Shown here: piece after piece, positions 41,385-48,969 of the stretch | Layout of the letters: each line of letters opens with the position of its first letter | Position numbering within the stretch: position 1 is the first letter of the stretch | DNA from: Gemmatimonadota bacterium | GTDB lineage: Bacteria; Gemmatimonadota; Gemmatimonadetes; Gemmatimonadales; JACORV01 | Direction: 5' to 3' | Assembly (NCBI GenBank): GCA_016179225.1 | Contig: JACORV010000012.1 | Span: forward strand, 1-48,969 | DNA length: 48,969 nt | Translations under genes and position numbers: made by a program | Notes under the pieces: model-generated | Databases searched by the model: none | The model's input: only the letters and a program-made list of their open reading frames with translations | What the model was told of the DNA's origin: nothing

Positions 41385-44300
41385 TTAGAAGTGCAGCTCG
41401 AACCCGATGCGCATATTGAAGCCCGGGCCCTTGAAGATCTGCGGCCCGCTCCACCCGTTGTAGTACGCGTCGAACGCCCGTTGCTGCTCGTCCGCGCTGA
41501 AGATGCCGTCCGGGGTGCCCGTAGCGTAGCGCCGCTCGGCGCCGCGCAGCAGCAGGCAATCCGGCACGCCCTTGGACCCGTTCGGCCCGTAGGGGTAGGC
41601 GGAGCAGTCCGTCAGGTCGATGGAGCCGTCCGCTTGCACCAGGCCGCCCGCGTCGTTCCGCAGCGTCGTGAAGATGTCGGTCAGCTGCTCCGTCTGGTAG
41701 CGCTCGTTCCGAACGTCACCCGTCTCGGCGAAGAGCCCGGCGATGTTGGTGAAGTTGAACAGGTTCCGGAAGTCGGCGAAGGCCGTGACGTCACGGTCGC
41801 CGCCGAGGCGGAACCCGCGGGTCACGCGCAGATCCACGTTCTTGATCCACGGCGTGCGCGACGCGTTCAGGGGCTCGGCCGCGAAGCCGCCGAGGCCGAA
41901 GGCGTTACCGGGAGCCTGCTGCCCGTTCCCGTCGTTGATCATCTTGGTGTACGGCAGGCCGCTCGCGAAGCGGAAGGTCGCGAAAAAGCCGAAATCCTGC
42001 AGCAGAGAGCCGTACCAGTCGCCGGACCGCCAGCCGTGCGGAAGGCTCAGCGAGCCGCTGCCCGCGATGGTGTGCGTCCGGTCGTCACGCGTCGGCAGCA
42101 GCGCCTGCGCCGGCGGCGTGCGGTCCTGGGTCACGGTGCTGATTTGCCGCGACGTGGTGCCCAGGTACTCGAACGGATCCGAGCCGGTGCTACCGGCCCG
42201 CTGGAAGGTGTAGGACAGCGAGCCGGCGAATAGCGATCCGGAGCGGGCGTCGAGCTTGATGTCCACGCCGCGCGAGTTCCCGAAATCCTCGTTCGTCATC
42301 ACGTTGTAATTGATGAGCCGGCCCTGGAACACGTCGTTGAAGCCGACGATGCGGGCGGCGAGGTCCGACACCTTGTCCTTATTGTAGGCCGCAATGTCGA
42401 GGACCAGGTCGTCGCTGAACGCGTGCCGGATGCCGAACTCGAACAGGATGGAGCGCCCGTAGCGCAGCGGCGAGCCGTAGGTGGCGTTGGTGTTGTAGTA
42501 CGACGCGTCGCCATTGGCGCGCTGCGCCATGCGGTTGAAGTCCGGCTGCTGCACCTGGTGCGAGTACGACAGGCGGAAGCCCGTCCGGTCGGTCACGGGG
42601 AAGGAGACCCGCAGCGACGGCGAGAGCCGCGAGCGCGTCGGCGCCTCGACCATGTTGCAGGTGGAGAGCGCCACCGAGTCGGCCGCGGTGGCCGTGCCGC
42701 CGCTGACCAGTGTGAACAGCTGGCCGCAACGCTGGCCCATCGCCGTATCGGCGGCGGTGTATGCCACCGACAGGTCACCCTGCCGCAGCGGATCGTTGAA
42801 GGTGCGGGGGAAAGCCCGCGCGAAGAGCAGGTCCGGGTTGAACCGGTCGTACCGCAGACCGACCTCGATCACCAGGTCCCCGAGGTCGAGGCGGTTGTTC
42901 GCGAACAGGCCGAAGCGGCTGGGCGTGTTCCGGTAGGCGTCGAGCCCGAAGAACTCGTTCATATCGCTCGTCCAGGCGTCTTCGGTCGCACGCAGCCAGT
43001 CGCCGCCGAAGCGGACGCGGTTGTAGCGGTCCGCCTGCCAGTCGAGGTTGACGCGTGCGGTCAGCCGCGATTCCCGCGCGAGGACGGGGTTCACGTCGGC
43101 GTAGCCGCGGTCCGTGAAGCCGACGCCGGAGTTCACGCCGTACGGGTTCTGCCGGTAGAGCGCGGTGGTGGCCAACAGGTCCTGCCGGCCCACAAACGGG
43201 ATGCAGGCACCCACGGTGCCGGCGCTGGTCTGCCGCGTGCTCTGGCAGACGGCGCCCCCCAGCCGGACATTTGTGATCAGCTGGTCGTCGATCGGGAAGT
43301 TGTCCCGGTTGACGAGGAACTCCATGGACGACGTGGAGAACCAGCCGAACGGTTCGCGGTTGTCCTCGAACCAGGACGGGTCCAGGGCACCGCTGATGAA
43401 GTCGTCCCGCTGCCAGCTGGCGTTGGCCTCGAGGAAGAGCGCCCGCTCGCTGGAGCGCGCGAGGTTCTGCGTGTAGTTGAGGATCAAGGCCCGCGAGGTC
43501 TGGCGCTGGCCGCTGCGGGCTTGGGGGTTGTACAAGCCGAAGAAGGGCTGAACCAGGCTCTGGTCGCGGCTCGCCAGGTACGTGATAGACGCCCGAGAGC
43601 CCGTACCAAATGAGTACTGCAATTTCCCGTTCATCGTTAGGGCGTCGGACCACGCGTCGGGCCGCCGCGACCCCTGCGAGTAACGCGTAAACGCCGGGAT
43701 GCTCACGACGGCCGAGTCGGAAGCCGGGTTCCCCGGGTCTTTCGGGACCGTCACGGTCCCGTTCGGAGCCTCGGGATTCGACGTGTCGAACCCGTTCTGC
43801 ACGTAAATGGGCACATCCTCGGCGCCCTTGGGCTGCCGGATGTTCTGCTGGCCGGCGAGCGTGGTGCCGAGGAAGAAGGTCAGGTTGCGCGCAATCGGGC
43901 CGCCGATGCTGGCCTCGACGCGGTGCAGCCCCTGACCGTACGTCTCGCCGGAGAGCTCGTCCGTCGAGTAGCTCAGCGTCCCGCGGAAATCCGAGCCTCC
44001 CGCGCGCGTCACCATGGAGATGACGCCCGACTGGGCATCGCCGAACTCCACGCCGATGGCGCCCGTCGTGACCGACGCCTCCTCCAGCGCGTTGGTGCCA
44101 ACGGTGACCGTGCGGGCTTCCGAAACCCCGCCCGCGTTCCCGGTCGAAACGCCGAAGCCGCTGCTCAGGTTGCGGATCTGCACGCCGTCCACGTACACCG
44201 CCGCCTCACCGGGCCGGCCGCCGCGAATCACCAACCCGCGGGTGCCTTCCACCACGCCCGGCTGGAGACGCAGCACCTGGCTGATGTCGTCGGCCGGCAG

Positions 44301-44756
44301 CTGGTCGATCAGGTCGCCCTGCACGATCGGCTTCGAGGTCACCTGGTCCCGCGGCACGATCGGGTTCGCCTCGACCGTGACCGTGATCCCCGTGACCTCC
44401 ACCGCCCGCGCCTCGAGCGTCAGGTTCACCGTCATCGTTTGCTCGGCGAACACCCGGACGTTCCGGACCTCGGCAGGAGCGTACCCGATATACTGCGCCC
44501 GGATCGCCATCACGCCGGCCGGCACGTTGTTGATGAAGTAATACCCCTGCTCGTTCGTGCTCGCGGTAAATGCGGATCCCACGACGAGCACCTGCGCACC
44601 GACGACCGGCGCGCCCGCTTGATCCCTCACCGTGCCTTCGATCTTGCCGGTCGTGCTCTGAGCGGCGAGACGGCCCGCTCCGAGCAGCGCCACGGCCACT
44701 AGGGCCGTCGCCGCGCGAGCGAGGCGAGAGAAGGCCCAGCGACTACGTTGAGTCAT
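41385..44756 (-). CDS. TonB-dependent receptor with carboxypeptidase-regulatory-like N-domain
   Basis: 1123 residues from the ATG at 44756, which has a GGAGG 9 nt upstream; the ORF-track start at 44897 adds 47 unlikely residues. Signal peptide to about residue 33 (GAGRLAAQ). Residues 35-115 form the regulatory-like domain (GKIEGTVRDQAGAPVVGAQVL). The plug follows (LPADDISQVLRLQPGVVEG, AVYVDGVQIRN), then a long barrel that ends MRIGFELHF with the C-terminal aromatic residue. The barrel includes a TonB-receptor-like segment, QALLPTRDDRTHTIAGSGSL. The ligand is unknown; the operon partners suggest a large or surface-captured substrate. Confidence 0.92.
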   Translation of the reverse strand: MTQRSRWAFSRLARAATALVAVALLGAGRLAAQSTTGKIEGTVRDQAGAPVVGAQVLVVGSAFTASTNEQGYYFINNVPAGVMAIRAQYIGYAPAEVRNVRVFAEQTMTVNLTLEARAVEVTGITVTVEANPIVPRDQVTSKPIVQGDLIDQLPADDISQVLRLQPGVVEGTRGLVIRGGRPGEAAVYVDGVQIRNLSSGFGVSTGNAGGVSEARTVTVGTNALEEASVTTGAIGVEFGDAQSGVISMVTRAGGSDFRGTLSYSTDELSGETYGQGLHRVEASIGGPIARNLTFFLGTTLAGQQNIRQPKGAEDVPIYVQNGFDTSNPEAPNGTVTVPKDPGNPASDSAVVSIPAFTRYSQGSRRPDAWSDALTMNGKLQYSFGTGSRASITYLASRDQSLVQPFFGLYNPQARSGQRQTSRALILNYTQNLARSSERALFLEANASWQRDDFISGALDPSWFEDNREPFGWFSTSSMEFLVNRDNFPIDDQLITNVRLGGAVCQSTRQTSAGTVGACIPFVGRQDLLATTALYRQNPYGVNSGVGFTDRGYADVNPVLARESRLTARVNLDWQADRYNRVRFGGDWLRATEDAWTSDMNEFFGLDAYRNTPSRFGLFANNRLDLGDLVIEVGLRYDRFNPDLLFARAFPRTFNDPLRQGDLSVAYTAADTAMGQRCGQLFTLVSGGTATAADSVALSTCNMVEAPTRSRLSPSLRVSFPVTDRTGFRLSYSHQVQQPDFNRMAQRANGDASYYNTNATYGSPLRYGRSILFEFGIRHAFSDDLVLDIAAYNKDKVSDLAARIVGFNDVFQGRLINYNVMTNEDFGNSRGVDIKLDARSGSLFAGSLSYTFQRAGSTGSDPFEYLGTTSRQISTVTQDRTPPAQALLPTRDDRTHTIAGSGSLSLPHGWRSGDWYGSLLQDFGFFATFRFASGLPYTKMINDGNGQQAPGNAFGLGGFAAEPLNASRTPWIKNVDLRVTRGFRLGGDRDVTAFADFRNLFNFTNIAGLFAETGDVRNERYQTEQLTDIFTTLRNDAGGLVQADGSIDLTDCSAYPYGPNGSKGVPDCLLLRGAERRYATGTPDGIFSADEQQRAFDAYYNGWSGPQIFKGPGFNMRIGFELHF

Positions 44757-44954
44757 TGACGACCTCCAAAGGCGTGAACACGCGGGGACACGAAAAACGA
44801 ACCAGGCAGCGACACGCCACCTCCCTTCGTTCGAGCGTCCGGGAAACCCGAAACAGAATTGTGTGTGATCTGCAACGATGCTCCAACTAGCGGCCATGCC
44901 GTTAGCAGCGGCCCTGCCGCGCCCGGGCCGACCGGCCCAAGGTCACTGGCTGCC

Positions 44955-44984
44955 AATATGCCCTGGCCAAACAAACGATGTCAA
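44955..44984 (-). promoter_or_regulatory. Candidate promoter of the outer-membrane operon, long leader
   Basis: On the minus strand TTGACA (44984-44979), 18-bp spacer, CATATT (44960-44955). The start codon at 44756 would leave a leader of about 190 nt, enough for a structured regulatory RNA, but I see no known riboswitch in it. The rest of the 275-bp gap (44757-45031) shows nothing else apart from the inverted repeat at 45005. Confidence 0.5.
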
Positions 44985-45004
44985 GCGGCCCATTGTACCC
45001 TCGC

Positions 45005-45018
45005 GGGACAACTGTCCC
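45005..45018. promoter_or_regulatory. Inverted repeat GGGACA-ac-TGTCCC
   Basis: A perfect 6-bp inverted repeat 20 bp upstream of the -35 of the outer-membrane operon and 13 bp after the stop of the coiled-coil gene. It could be an activator site for the operon or a short hairpin at the end of the coiled-coil gene. Confidence 0.45.
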
Positions 45019-45031
45019 CGAACGTGGACAT

Positions 45032-45508
45032 CTATCCGGGCCGCCCCGGCTCTTCCGTGGACGCCCCCGAGAACCGCTGGCCCAGCGTTGCCAGCGACGA
45101 CCCGAAATCCGCGACGCTCAGCTTCCGCCGGTCGAGGTCGGCCGCCTTGGCGCGGAGCTCCTCGAGCCCCGCGCGGGTCTCGGCCTGGAGGCTGTCGGCG
45201 CGCCGGGCGAGCTCCGCCATCACCTGGTCGAGGAGCTGGGTGACCCGCTCCGCGTGCGCCTGCTGGCGCCGCGAGAGGTCGTCGAGCTGGGCGGTGACGC
45301 GCTGCGACATCTCGTCAATCTTGCGCTCGATCCGGCGCTCGAGCTCGGCCAGGCTGCGGTCGACCCGCTGCTCCAGCTCGGCCGTCCGCGTCGCCGCCGC
45401 CTGCCGGTCGTTCGTGAGCGCCTGATCGAGACGCGCCATGTCCGCACCGAACAGGATCTGGCGGACGGTGTCGAGCTCGGAAGGCGATGGTCCAGGTGAA
45501 GTCGTCAC
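45032..45508 (-). CDS. Coiled-coil protein
   Basis: 158 residues, GTG start. Almost entirely helical with long heptads (AELEQRVDRSLAELERRIER, DEMSQRVTAQLDDLSRRQQ) and no membrane segment. The opening ELDTVRQILFGADMARLDQAL resembles the N-terminal part of some cyanobacterial and other OmpA/MotB-like proteins, without their C-terminal domain. The function is not evident; a scaffold or oligomerisation factor is likely. It ends just upstream of the outer-membrane operon promoter. Confidence 0.7.
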   Translation of the reverse strand: MTTSPGPSPSELDTVRQILFGADMARLDQALTNDRQAAATRTAELEQRVDRSLAELERRIERKIDEMSQRVTAQLDDLSRRQQAHAERVTQLLDQVMAELARRADSLQAETRAGLEELRAKAADLDRRKLSVADFGSSLATLGQRFSGASTEEPGRPG

Positions 45509-45569
45509 GCAGGCCGCTCCGACGAAAAGTGCCCAATGTTAGCGCGGGGCACCCGAGCCCGCCAGGGCT

Positions 45570-46775
45570 TCATCCGGCCCTCACGTCCAGACAGATCAGG
45601 TCCCGCTGGGGCTCCGCCGGTGTGACCTCGGGACCGCGCTCGTGCAGTACGACGTTGATCTCGCTGCGCACGCCGAAGCGGCCGGGGAGATACACGCCCG
45701 GCTCGACGGAGAACCCGACTCCGGGAAGGAGCTTGCGATCGTCGTGGGTCTCGAAGTTGTCGAGGTGCGGGCCCGAGCCGTGCAGCTCGCGGTCGATCGA
45801 GTGCCCGGTGCGGTGCACGAAATACTCCCCGAAGCCCGCGTTGGCGATCACCTTCCGGGCCGCGTCGTCCAGCTCGGCGCCGGTGACCGACCACCCCTCC
45901 CGCCACTTGTCGGCGAGCAGCGCCACCGCGCGGTCGCGTGCGTCGCGCACCACCTCGAAGACGCGCGTCACGTCGGCAGGCGGCGACGTCCCGAGGAAAG
46001 CCATCCAGGTCTGGTCCGCGTACACCGCCTCCAGCGACACGCCCGCCCACAGGTCGAGCAGCAGCACCTCGCCCGGCTGGATGGCCGTGTCGGAGAGGGC
46101 GGTCGGCTCGTGATGGGGATTGGCGGAGTGTTCGCCGGTCGCGACGATCGGGGGGGCGTCGGTGTGCAGCCCCGACCGCTCGAACGCCTCGAGCACCCAG
46201 CGCTGGAGACCCTGCTCCGTCGGCATCATACCTTCGGCGAACCAGTCGCGCACCCGCTCGAATCCGGCCAGAGCGATCTCGCGGATCAGCTCCGCGGCCC
46301 GCCGATGGCCCTCAAGCTCGGCCTCACTCCAGCGCGCCGCGATCGCGGTGACCAGCTCGGAGGAGGTCACCACCTCGGCCCCCGAGGCCCGGACCAGCTC
46401 GACCACGCCCGCCGGCACCCGATCGAGGTAGGGCACGGCGTCCTTCGCCGAGTATTCCATCGCGATGCGCTTGCCCGAGAGTACTGCGCCCAGCTCGCGC
46501 TCCAGCTCCCGCCACGATGCGTAGGTGCGGACGTCGCCCGGGAACCCGTCGACCCGATGGACCTCGATCTTGTGCGCGATCGCCGTCGGCCGCCCCACGG
46601 CCGGGATGAAGACGAACAGGCGCCGGGTCGCCAGCCCGCCGAGCCCGAGCACCCGCGTCGCGACCGGGTTGAGCCCATGGAAGTCGAACAGGAGCCAGCC
46701 GTCACAGCGCAGATCGGGCAGGATCCTGCGGATTTGCACCAGCGTCTCGGGCGTCAGGTGCTCGGTCACACTCAT
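45570..46775 (-). CDS. M24-family metallopeptidase (Xaa-Pro aminopeptidase-like)
   Basis: 401 residues from the ATG at 46775, which overlaps the stop of the upstream V4R-like gene (ATGA); the ORF-track start at 46922 lies inside that gene. The N-terminal creatinase-like domain (DGWLLFDFHGLNPVATRVLG) is followed by the pita-bread domain. Metal ligands are D in LLLDLWAG, D in VYADQTW, H in HRTGHSIDRELHG, E in FSVEPGVYLP and E in VRSEINVV, the full set. The spacing between the two aspartates is two residues longer than usual. It removes N-terminal residues before proline in relatives; the true substrate is unknown. Confidence 0.9.
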   Translation of the reverse strand: MSVTEHLTPETLVQIRRILPDLRCDGWLLFDFHGLNPVATRVLGLGGLATRRLFVFIPAVGRPTAIAHKIEVHRVDGFPGDVRTYASWRELERELGAVLSGKRIAMEYSAKDAVPYLDRVPAGVVELVRASGAEVVTSSELVTAIAARWSEAELEGHRRAAELIREIALAGFERVRDWFAEGMMPTEQGLQRWVLEAFERSGLHTDAPPIVATGEHSANPHHEPTALSDTAIQPGEVLLLDLWAGVSLEAVYADQTWMAFLGTSPPADVTRVFEVVRDARDRAVALLADKWREGWSVTGAELDDAARKVIANAGFGEYFVHRTGHSIDRELHGSGPHLDNFETHDDRKLLPGVGFSVEPGVYLPGRFGVRSEINVVLHERGPEVTPAEPQRDLICLDVRAG

Positions 46776-47416
46776 CGGGTGCCTTGCGCCGAGGGGGTGA
46801 GGGTCGAGCGCCACTCGCAGCGCGCGTCGCCGCGTGCCACGCATCGGCTGTGGGTCATCGCGCCGTCGAACTCCACGAGCTGCCGGAGCAGCTCGGCGAA
46901 GGCGGCTGAAAAGAACGCGCACGCCGCGCCGTCGGGCGTGGCCCGCACCGGCAGCGTGTGGGAGATCAGCGCTACCGTCGCGCCGCCGTCCCGCGCCAGT
47001 GTCGCCGCGAACACCTCGGCGGCGGCGCGGCGCGAGGCCCGGAACCCGACGGCGCGGCGCAGGAAGCGCGGCAGGCGGCGTGCGCTCCAGCGCGTGGTGA
47101 GCGCGAGTCGCCGGACCGCGTGTCGCGCAGCGCGGCGCCCGCCGTCCGCGAACACCAGCGCGGCATCGGTCCGCCGGCTCGCGAGGCGAAGGATCTGCTC
47201 GGCCTCCTCGGCGCGCACCGGCCCGTCGCGCCGCACCACGATCTCGTACCGGCCGATCTGCGCGGCGACCGTCTCGGAAAGGCCCAGTCGCTTCTTGAGC
47301 AGCTCATCCACGTACTCGGCCACCTCTTCGTCGCTGGGAGAGTCGAGGTTCCGCATCGCCTCGAGAACGGCGAGCGGGATGATGCTGTGAGCCTCGAAAA
47401 GGTCGCGTTGCGTCAC
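46772..47416 (-). CDS. V4R-like (4-vinyl reductase domain) protein
   Basis: 214 residues from the GTG at 47416. I prefer this to the ORF-track TTG (47431) because a TATCTT -10 box covers that codon. The middle and end look like a V4R small-molecule-binding fold. The C-terminal SRCVARGDARCEWR gives the two cysteines typical of V4R/XylR-N-type domains, and the sequence before it (ATVALISHTLPV, AFFSAAFAELLRQLVEFDGA) fits the alternating fold. I am not certain. It is translationally coupled to the M24 peptidase, so the pair probably acts together. Confidence 0.6.
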   Translation of the reverse strand: MTQRDLFEAHSIIPLAVLEAMRNLDSPSDEEVAEYVDELLKKRLGLSETVAAQIGRYEIVVRRDGPVRAEEAEQILRLASRRTDAALVFADGGRRAARHAVRRLALTTRWSARRLPRFLRRAVGFRASRRAAAEVFAATLARDGGATVALISHTLPVRATPDGAACAFFSAAFAELLRQLVEFDGAMTHSRCVARGDARCEWRSTLTPSAQGTR

Positions 47417-47429
47417 GGCGTGCGCGCCC

Positions 47430-47459
47430 AAGATAGCCCGGGCGCGCGCCGGGAACCAA
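47430..47459 (-). promoter_or_regulatory. Candidate promoter of the V4R/M24 operon
   Basis: On the minus strand TTGGTT (47459-47454), 18-bp spacer and TATCTT (47435-47430), with the GTG start 13 nt further on. The -35 is weak, and the mRNA leader would be only about 7 nt. Confidence 0.35.
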
Positions 47460-47504
47460 GGGCGGCGTTGCGGGCGCGGCGCGCGGCGCGCACTCTACGC
47501 CCGC

Positions 47505-48203
47505 ATGAGTGCGTGGCTCTCTCCCCGGGGTACGCTCGCGGCCCTAGCGGTCGGGGCCGCGGTCGCTACCGGCACCGGTTGGCGCGGCCTTGCGGTGCTC
47601 GGCGTGTTCTTCGTCTCCTCGTCGCTGCTCACCCCGGGCGGCGGCCGCCGGGAGCCGATCCAGGTCGCCGCGAACGGGGGCATCGCCGCGGCCGCCGCGC
47701 TCCTCTCCCTGGCGCGCGTCGAGTGGCAGCTGGTCTTCGCCGGCGCGCTGGCCGCCGCCGCCGCCGACACCTGGTCCACCGAGATCGGCGGGCGGAGCGA
47801 CGTCGCTCCGCGGCTCATCACCACCGGCGCCCCCGTCCCACCGGGGACATCCGGCGGCGTGACACTCCTCGGCTCGCTCGCCAGCGTGCTTGGCGCGGCG
47901 CTCGTCGCCACCACGGCCACAGTCCTCGAGATCGCGCCTTTGGGCGCGGCGCCCTGGATCGTGGCCGGCGGCGTCGCCGGTGGCCTGGCCGACTCCGTGC
48001 TGGGCGCCACGCTCCAGGCGCGCTACCGCTGCGCCGCGTGCGGAGCCCTGGGCGAGCGGCCTTCCCACGGGTGCGGAGGAACCGGCGTTCTGGAGGGCGG
48101 TATGAGATGGATCACCAACGACACGGTGAATCTGCTCGCCACGGCCGTCGGCGCCGCCGTAGCGTCCGCACCTGTCGCACTGCAGCGGGCCCCTCTAGGT
48201 TAG
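47505..48203 (+). CDS. DUF92 integral membrane protein
   Basis: 232 residues and about six helices. GRREPIQVAANGGIAAAAALL, AADTWSTEIG, TTGAPVPPGTSGGVTLLGS and the C-terminal RWITNDTVNLLATAVGA are the DUF92 signatures. A short zinc-ribbon-like loop (CAACGALGERPSHGCGG) sits before the last helices, as in many members. The family includes plant VTE6, which phosphorylates phytyl phosphate, so prenyl-phosphate metabolism is a reasonable guess. The next gene is a geranylgeranyl-reductase-type enzyme, which supports this. ATG start. Confidence 0.85.
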   Translation: MSAWLSPRGTLAALAVGAAVATGTGWRGLAVLGVFFVSSSLLTPGGGRREPIQVAANGGIAAAAALLSLARVEWQLVFAGALAAAAADTWSTEIGGRSDVAPRLITTGAPVPPGTSGGVTLLGSLASVLGAALVATTATVLEIAPLGAAPWIVAGGVAGGLADSVLGATLQARYRCAACGALGERPSHGCGGTGVLEGGMRWITNDTVNLLATAVGAAVASAPVALQRAPLG

Positions 48204-48250
48204 GCGCTGACCGACCTCGGAGCCGTTACGATCGCCATCCTCATCGCCTC

Positions 48251-48969
48251 GTGAGCGACTACGACGTTTTGGTGGTCGGCGGCGGCCCCGCCGGCGCCGC
48301 CACCGCCACGTACGCGGCGCGCGCCGGCCTGCGCGTGCTGCTGGTCGATCGCGCCGTGTTCCCCCGACACAAGGCGTGCGCCGAATACCTGAGTCCCGAG
48401 GCGTCGCGCGACCTCGAGGCCCTCGGCGTGCTCGAGGAGGTGGAGGCGGCGGGCGCCAAGAAGCTGACCGGGTTTCGGCTGGTCTCGGACGACGGCGCGG
48501 ACGTCGTTGGGCGGTTCGCGGGGAGCCACCGGTTCGTGCCGTTCCGCCCCTACGGTCTCGCCCTCCCGCGTGCCACCCTGGACAGCATCGTGCTGGGCGC
48601 GGCGGCCCGCGCCGGCGCCGACGTGCGCCAGGGGGTCACGGTCGAGCGCTTGCTGGTGGAAGACGGTGTGGTGCGCGGCGCGCTGCTCCGCGAGGGGCGG
48701 CGCCGCCTCGAGCTGCGCGCCCGCGCGGTCGTGGGCGCCGACGGCCTCCGATCGGTCGTGGCGCGCGCGCTCGGGCTCGCCCGCTGGGGATCGCCGCGGC
48801 GACTTTCCCTCGTGGCCCACCTGGCGGATGTGGCCGGCCTGGCCGACTACGGCGAGATGTTCGCCGGGGACGGGCGCTACGTGGGGATCGCCCCCATCGG
48901 CGGCGGCTACGCCAACGTCGCGGCGGTCCTGCCGGACACCGACGCGGCCGCGATCGCGCAAAACCCGAC
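48251..48969 (+). CDS. Geranylgeranyl-reductase-family FAD oxidoreductase (C-terminus outside window)
   Basis: An open frame of 239 residues from a GTG at 48251 to the window end, not in the ORF track because it has no stop here. DVLVVGGGPAGAATATYAAR is the FAD-binding Rossmann loop, FPRHKACAEYLSPEA the conserved Cys-containing region of the GGR/BchP group, and VVGADGLRSVVARALGL the second FAD motif (GD/GADG). It reduces isoprenoid chains or acts on lipids or quinones in relatives. It follows the DUF92 gene by 47 bp, probably in one unit. Confidence 0.88.
   Translation, partial: MSDYDVLVVGGGPAGAATATYAARAGLRVLLVDRAVFPRHKACAEYLSPEASRDLEALGVLEEVEAAGAKKLTGFRLVSDDGADVVGRFAGSHRFVPFRPYGLALPRATLDSIVLGAAARAGADVRQGVTVERLLVEDGVVRGALLREGRRRLELRARAVVGADGLRSVVARALGLARWGSPRRLSLVAHLADVAGLADYGEMFAGDGRYVGIAPIGGGYANVAAVLPDTDAAAIAQNP

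Noticed and set aside
44757-45031. Riboswitch in the long leader of the second TonB-dependent receptor
   Set aside because: The leader is long enough, but I could not find a conserved core of cobalamin, TPP, FMN or other known riboswitches.
47416-47431. TTG start at 47431 for the V4R-like gene
   Set aside because: The codon overlaps the likely -10 box, and translation from GTG 47416 needs no additional assumption.

Overview
The window is a high-GC, densely packed bacterial chromosome segment. TonB-dependent receptors with carboxypeptidase-regulatory N-domains, a PorV/GWxTD-type outer-membrane locus, a Ser/Thr kinase with TPR repeats, and extensive aerobic respiration genes together suggest a Gemmatimonadota-type aerobic heterotroph. 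This is inferred from gene content only. No tRNA, rRNA, CRISPR array or transposase gene was seen.

Layout. (1) 1-2470, minus strand: a TonB-dependent receptor cut by the window edge and an APC-family amino acid permease. (2) 2538-16641, plus strand: a heme operon, hemA-hemC-hemQ(Rieske fusion)-hemH-hemY-mrp-(zinc ribbon/PCP_red protein)-ferredoxin-hemD-hemB-[Ser/Thr kinase]-hemE-hemL. It encodes every step from glutamyl-tRNA to heme b by the coproporphyrin-dependent route. Most junctions are 4-nt GTGA/ATGA overlaps. The kinase gene interrupts the hemB/hemE junction and is flanked by a 48-bp direct repeat that contains that junction. (3) 16676-32550, plus strand: a respiratory superoperon. It starts from a strong promoter with a palindrome in its spacer and encodes a tandem universal-stress protein carrying two PCP_red-like domains, a radical SAM/SPASM protein with a C-terminal PCP_red domain, a cytochrome bd-like (CydA-type) subunit, three membrane or exported c-type cytochromes, a cupredoxin-like lipoprotein, aa3 oxidase subunits II-I-III-IV, heme A and heme O synthases, a DUF420 assembly protein and an orphan response regulator. 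Two small CTAG-bounded repeat elements sit at stop codons near its end. (4) 32687-44756, minus strand: an outer-membrane/secretion locus with a TonB-dependent receptor, a 1330-aa secreted protein with a T9SS/FlgD-like C-terminal domain, a PorV-like barrel, a GWxTD protein and a repeat lipoprotein with a PPC domain. A palindrome lies in every intergenic gap. (5) 45032-48969: a coiled-coil protein, an M24 peptidase coupled to a V4R-like protein, a DUF92 membrane protein and the start of a geranylgeranyl-reductase-family flavoprotein.

How the parts work together. The heme operon supplies heme b; ctaB and ctaA convert it to heme A for the aa3 oxidase, and the bd-like subunit and c-type cytochromes consume more heme. 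The most interesting thread is a small domain (PCP_red, known from the C-terminus of ChlB/BchB protochlorophyllide reductase) that I see four times in three proteins: once in the heme operon, twice in the stress protein and once in the radical SAM protein next to the bd-like oxidase. With a HemQ-Rieske fusion, an inserted Mrp/ferredoxin pair and a radical SAM enzyme resembling the alternative heme decarboxylase family, this suggests a tetrapyrrole-handling system dedicated to the bd-like oxidase. That function is inferred, not shown.
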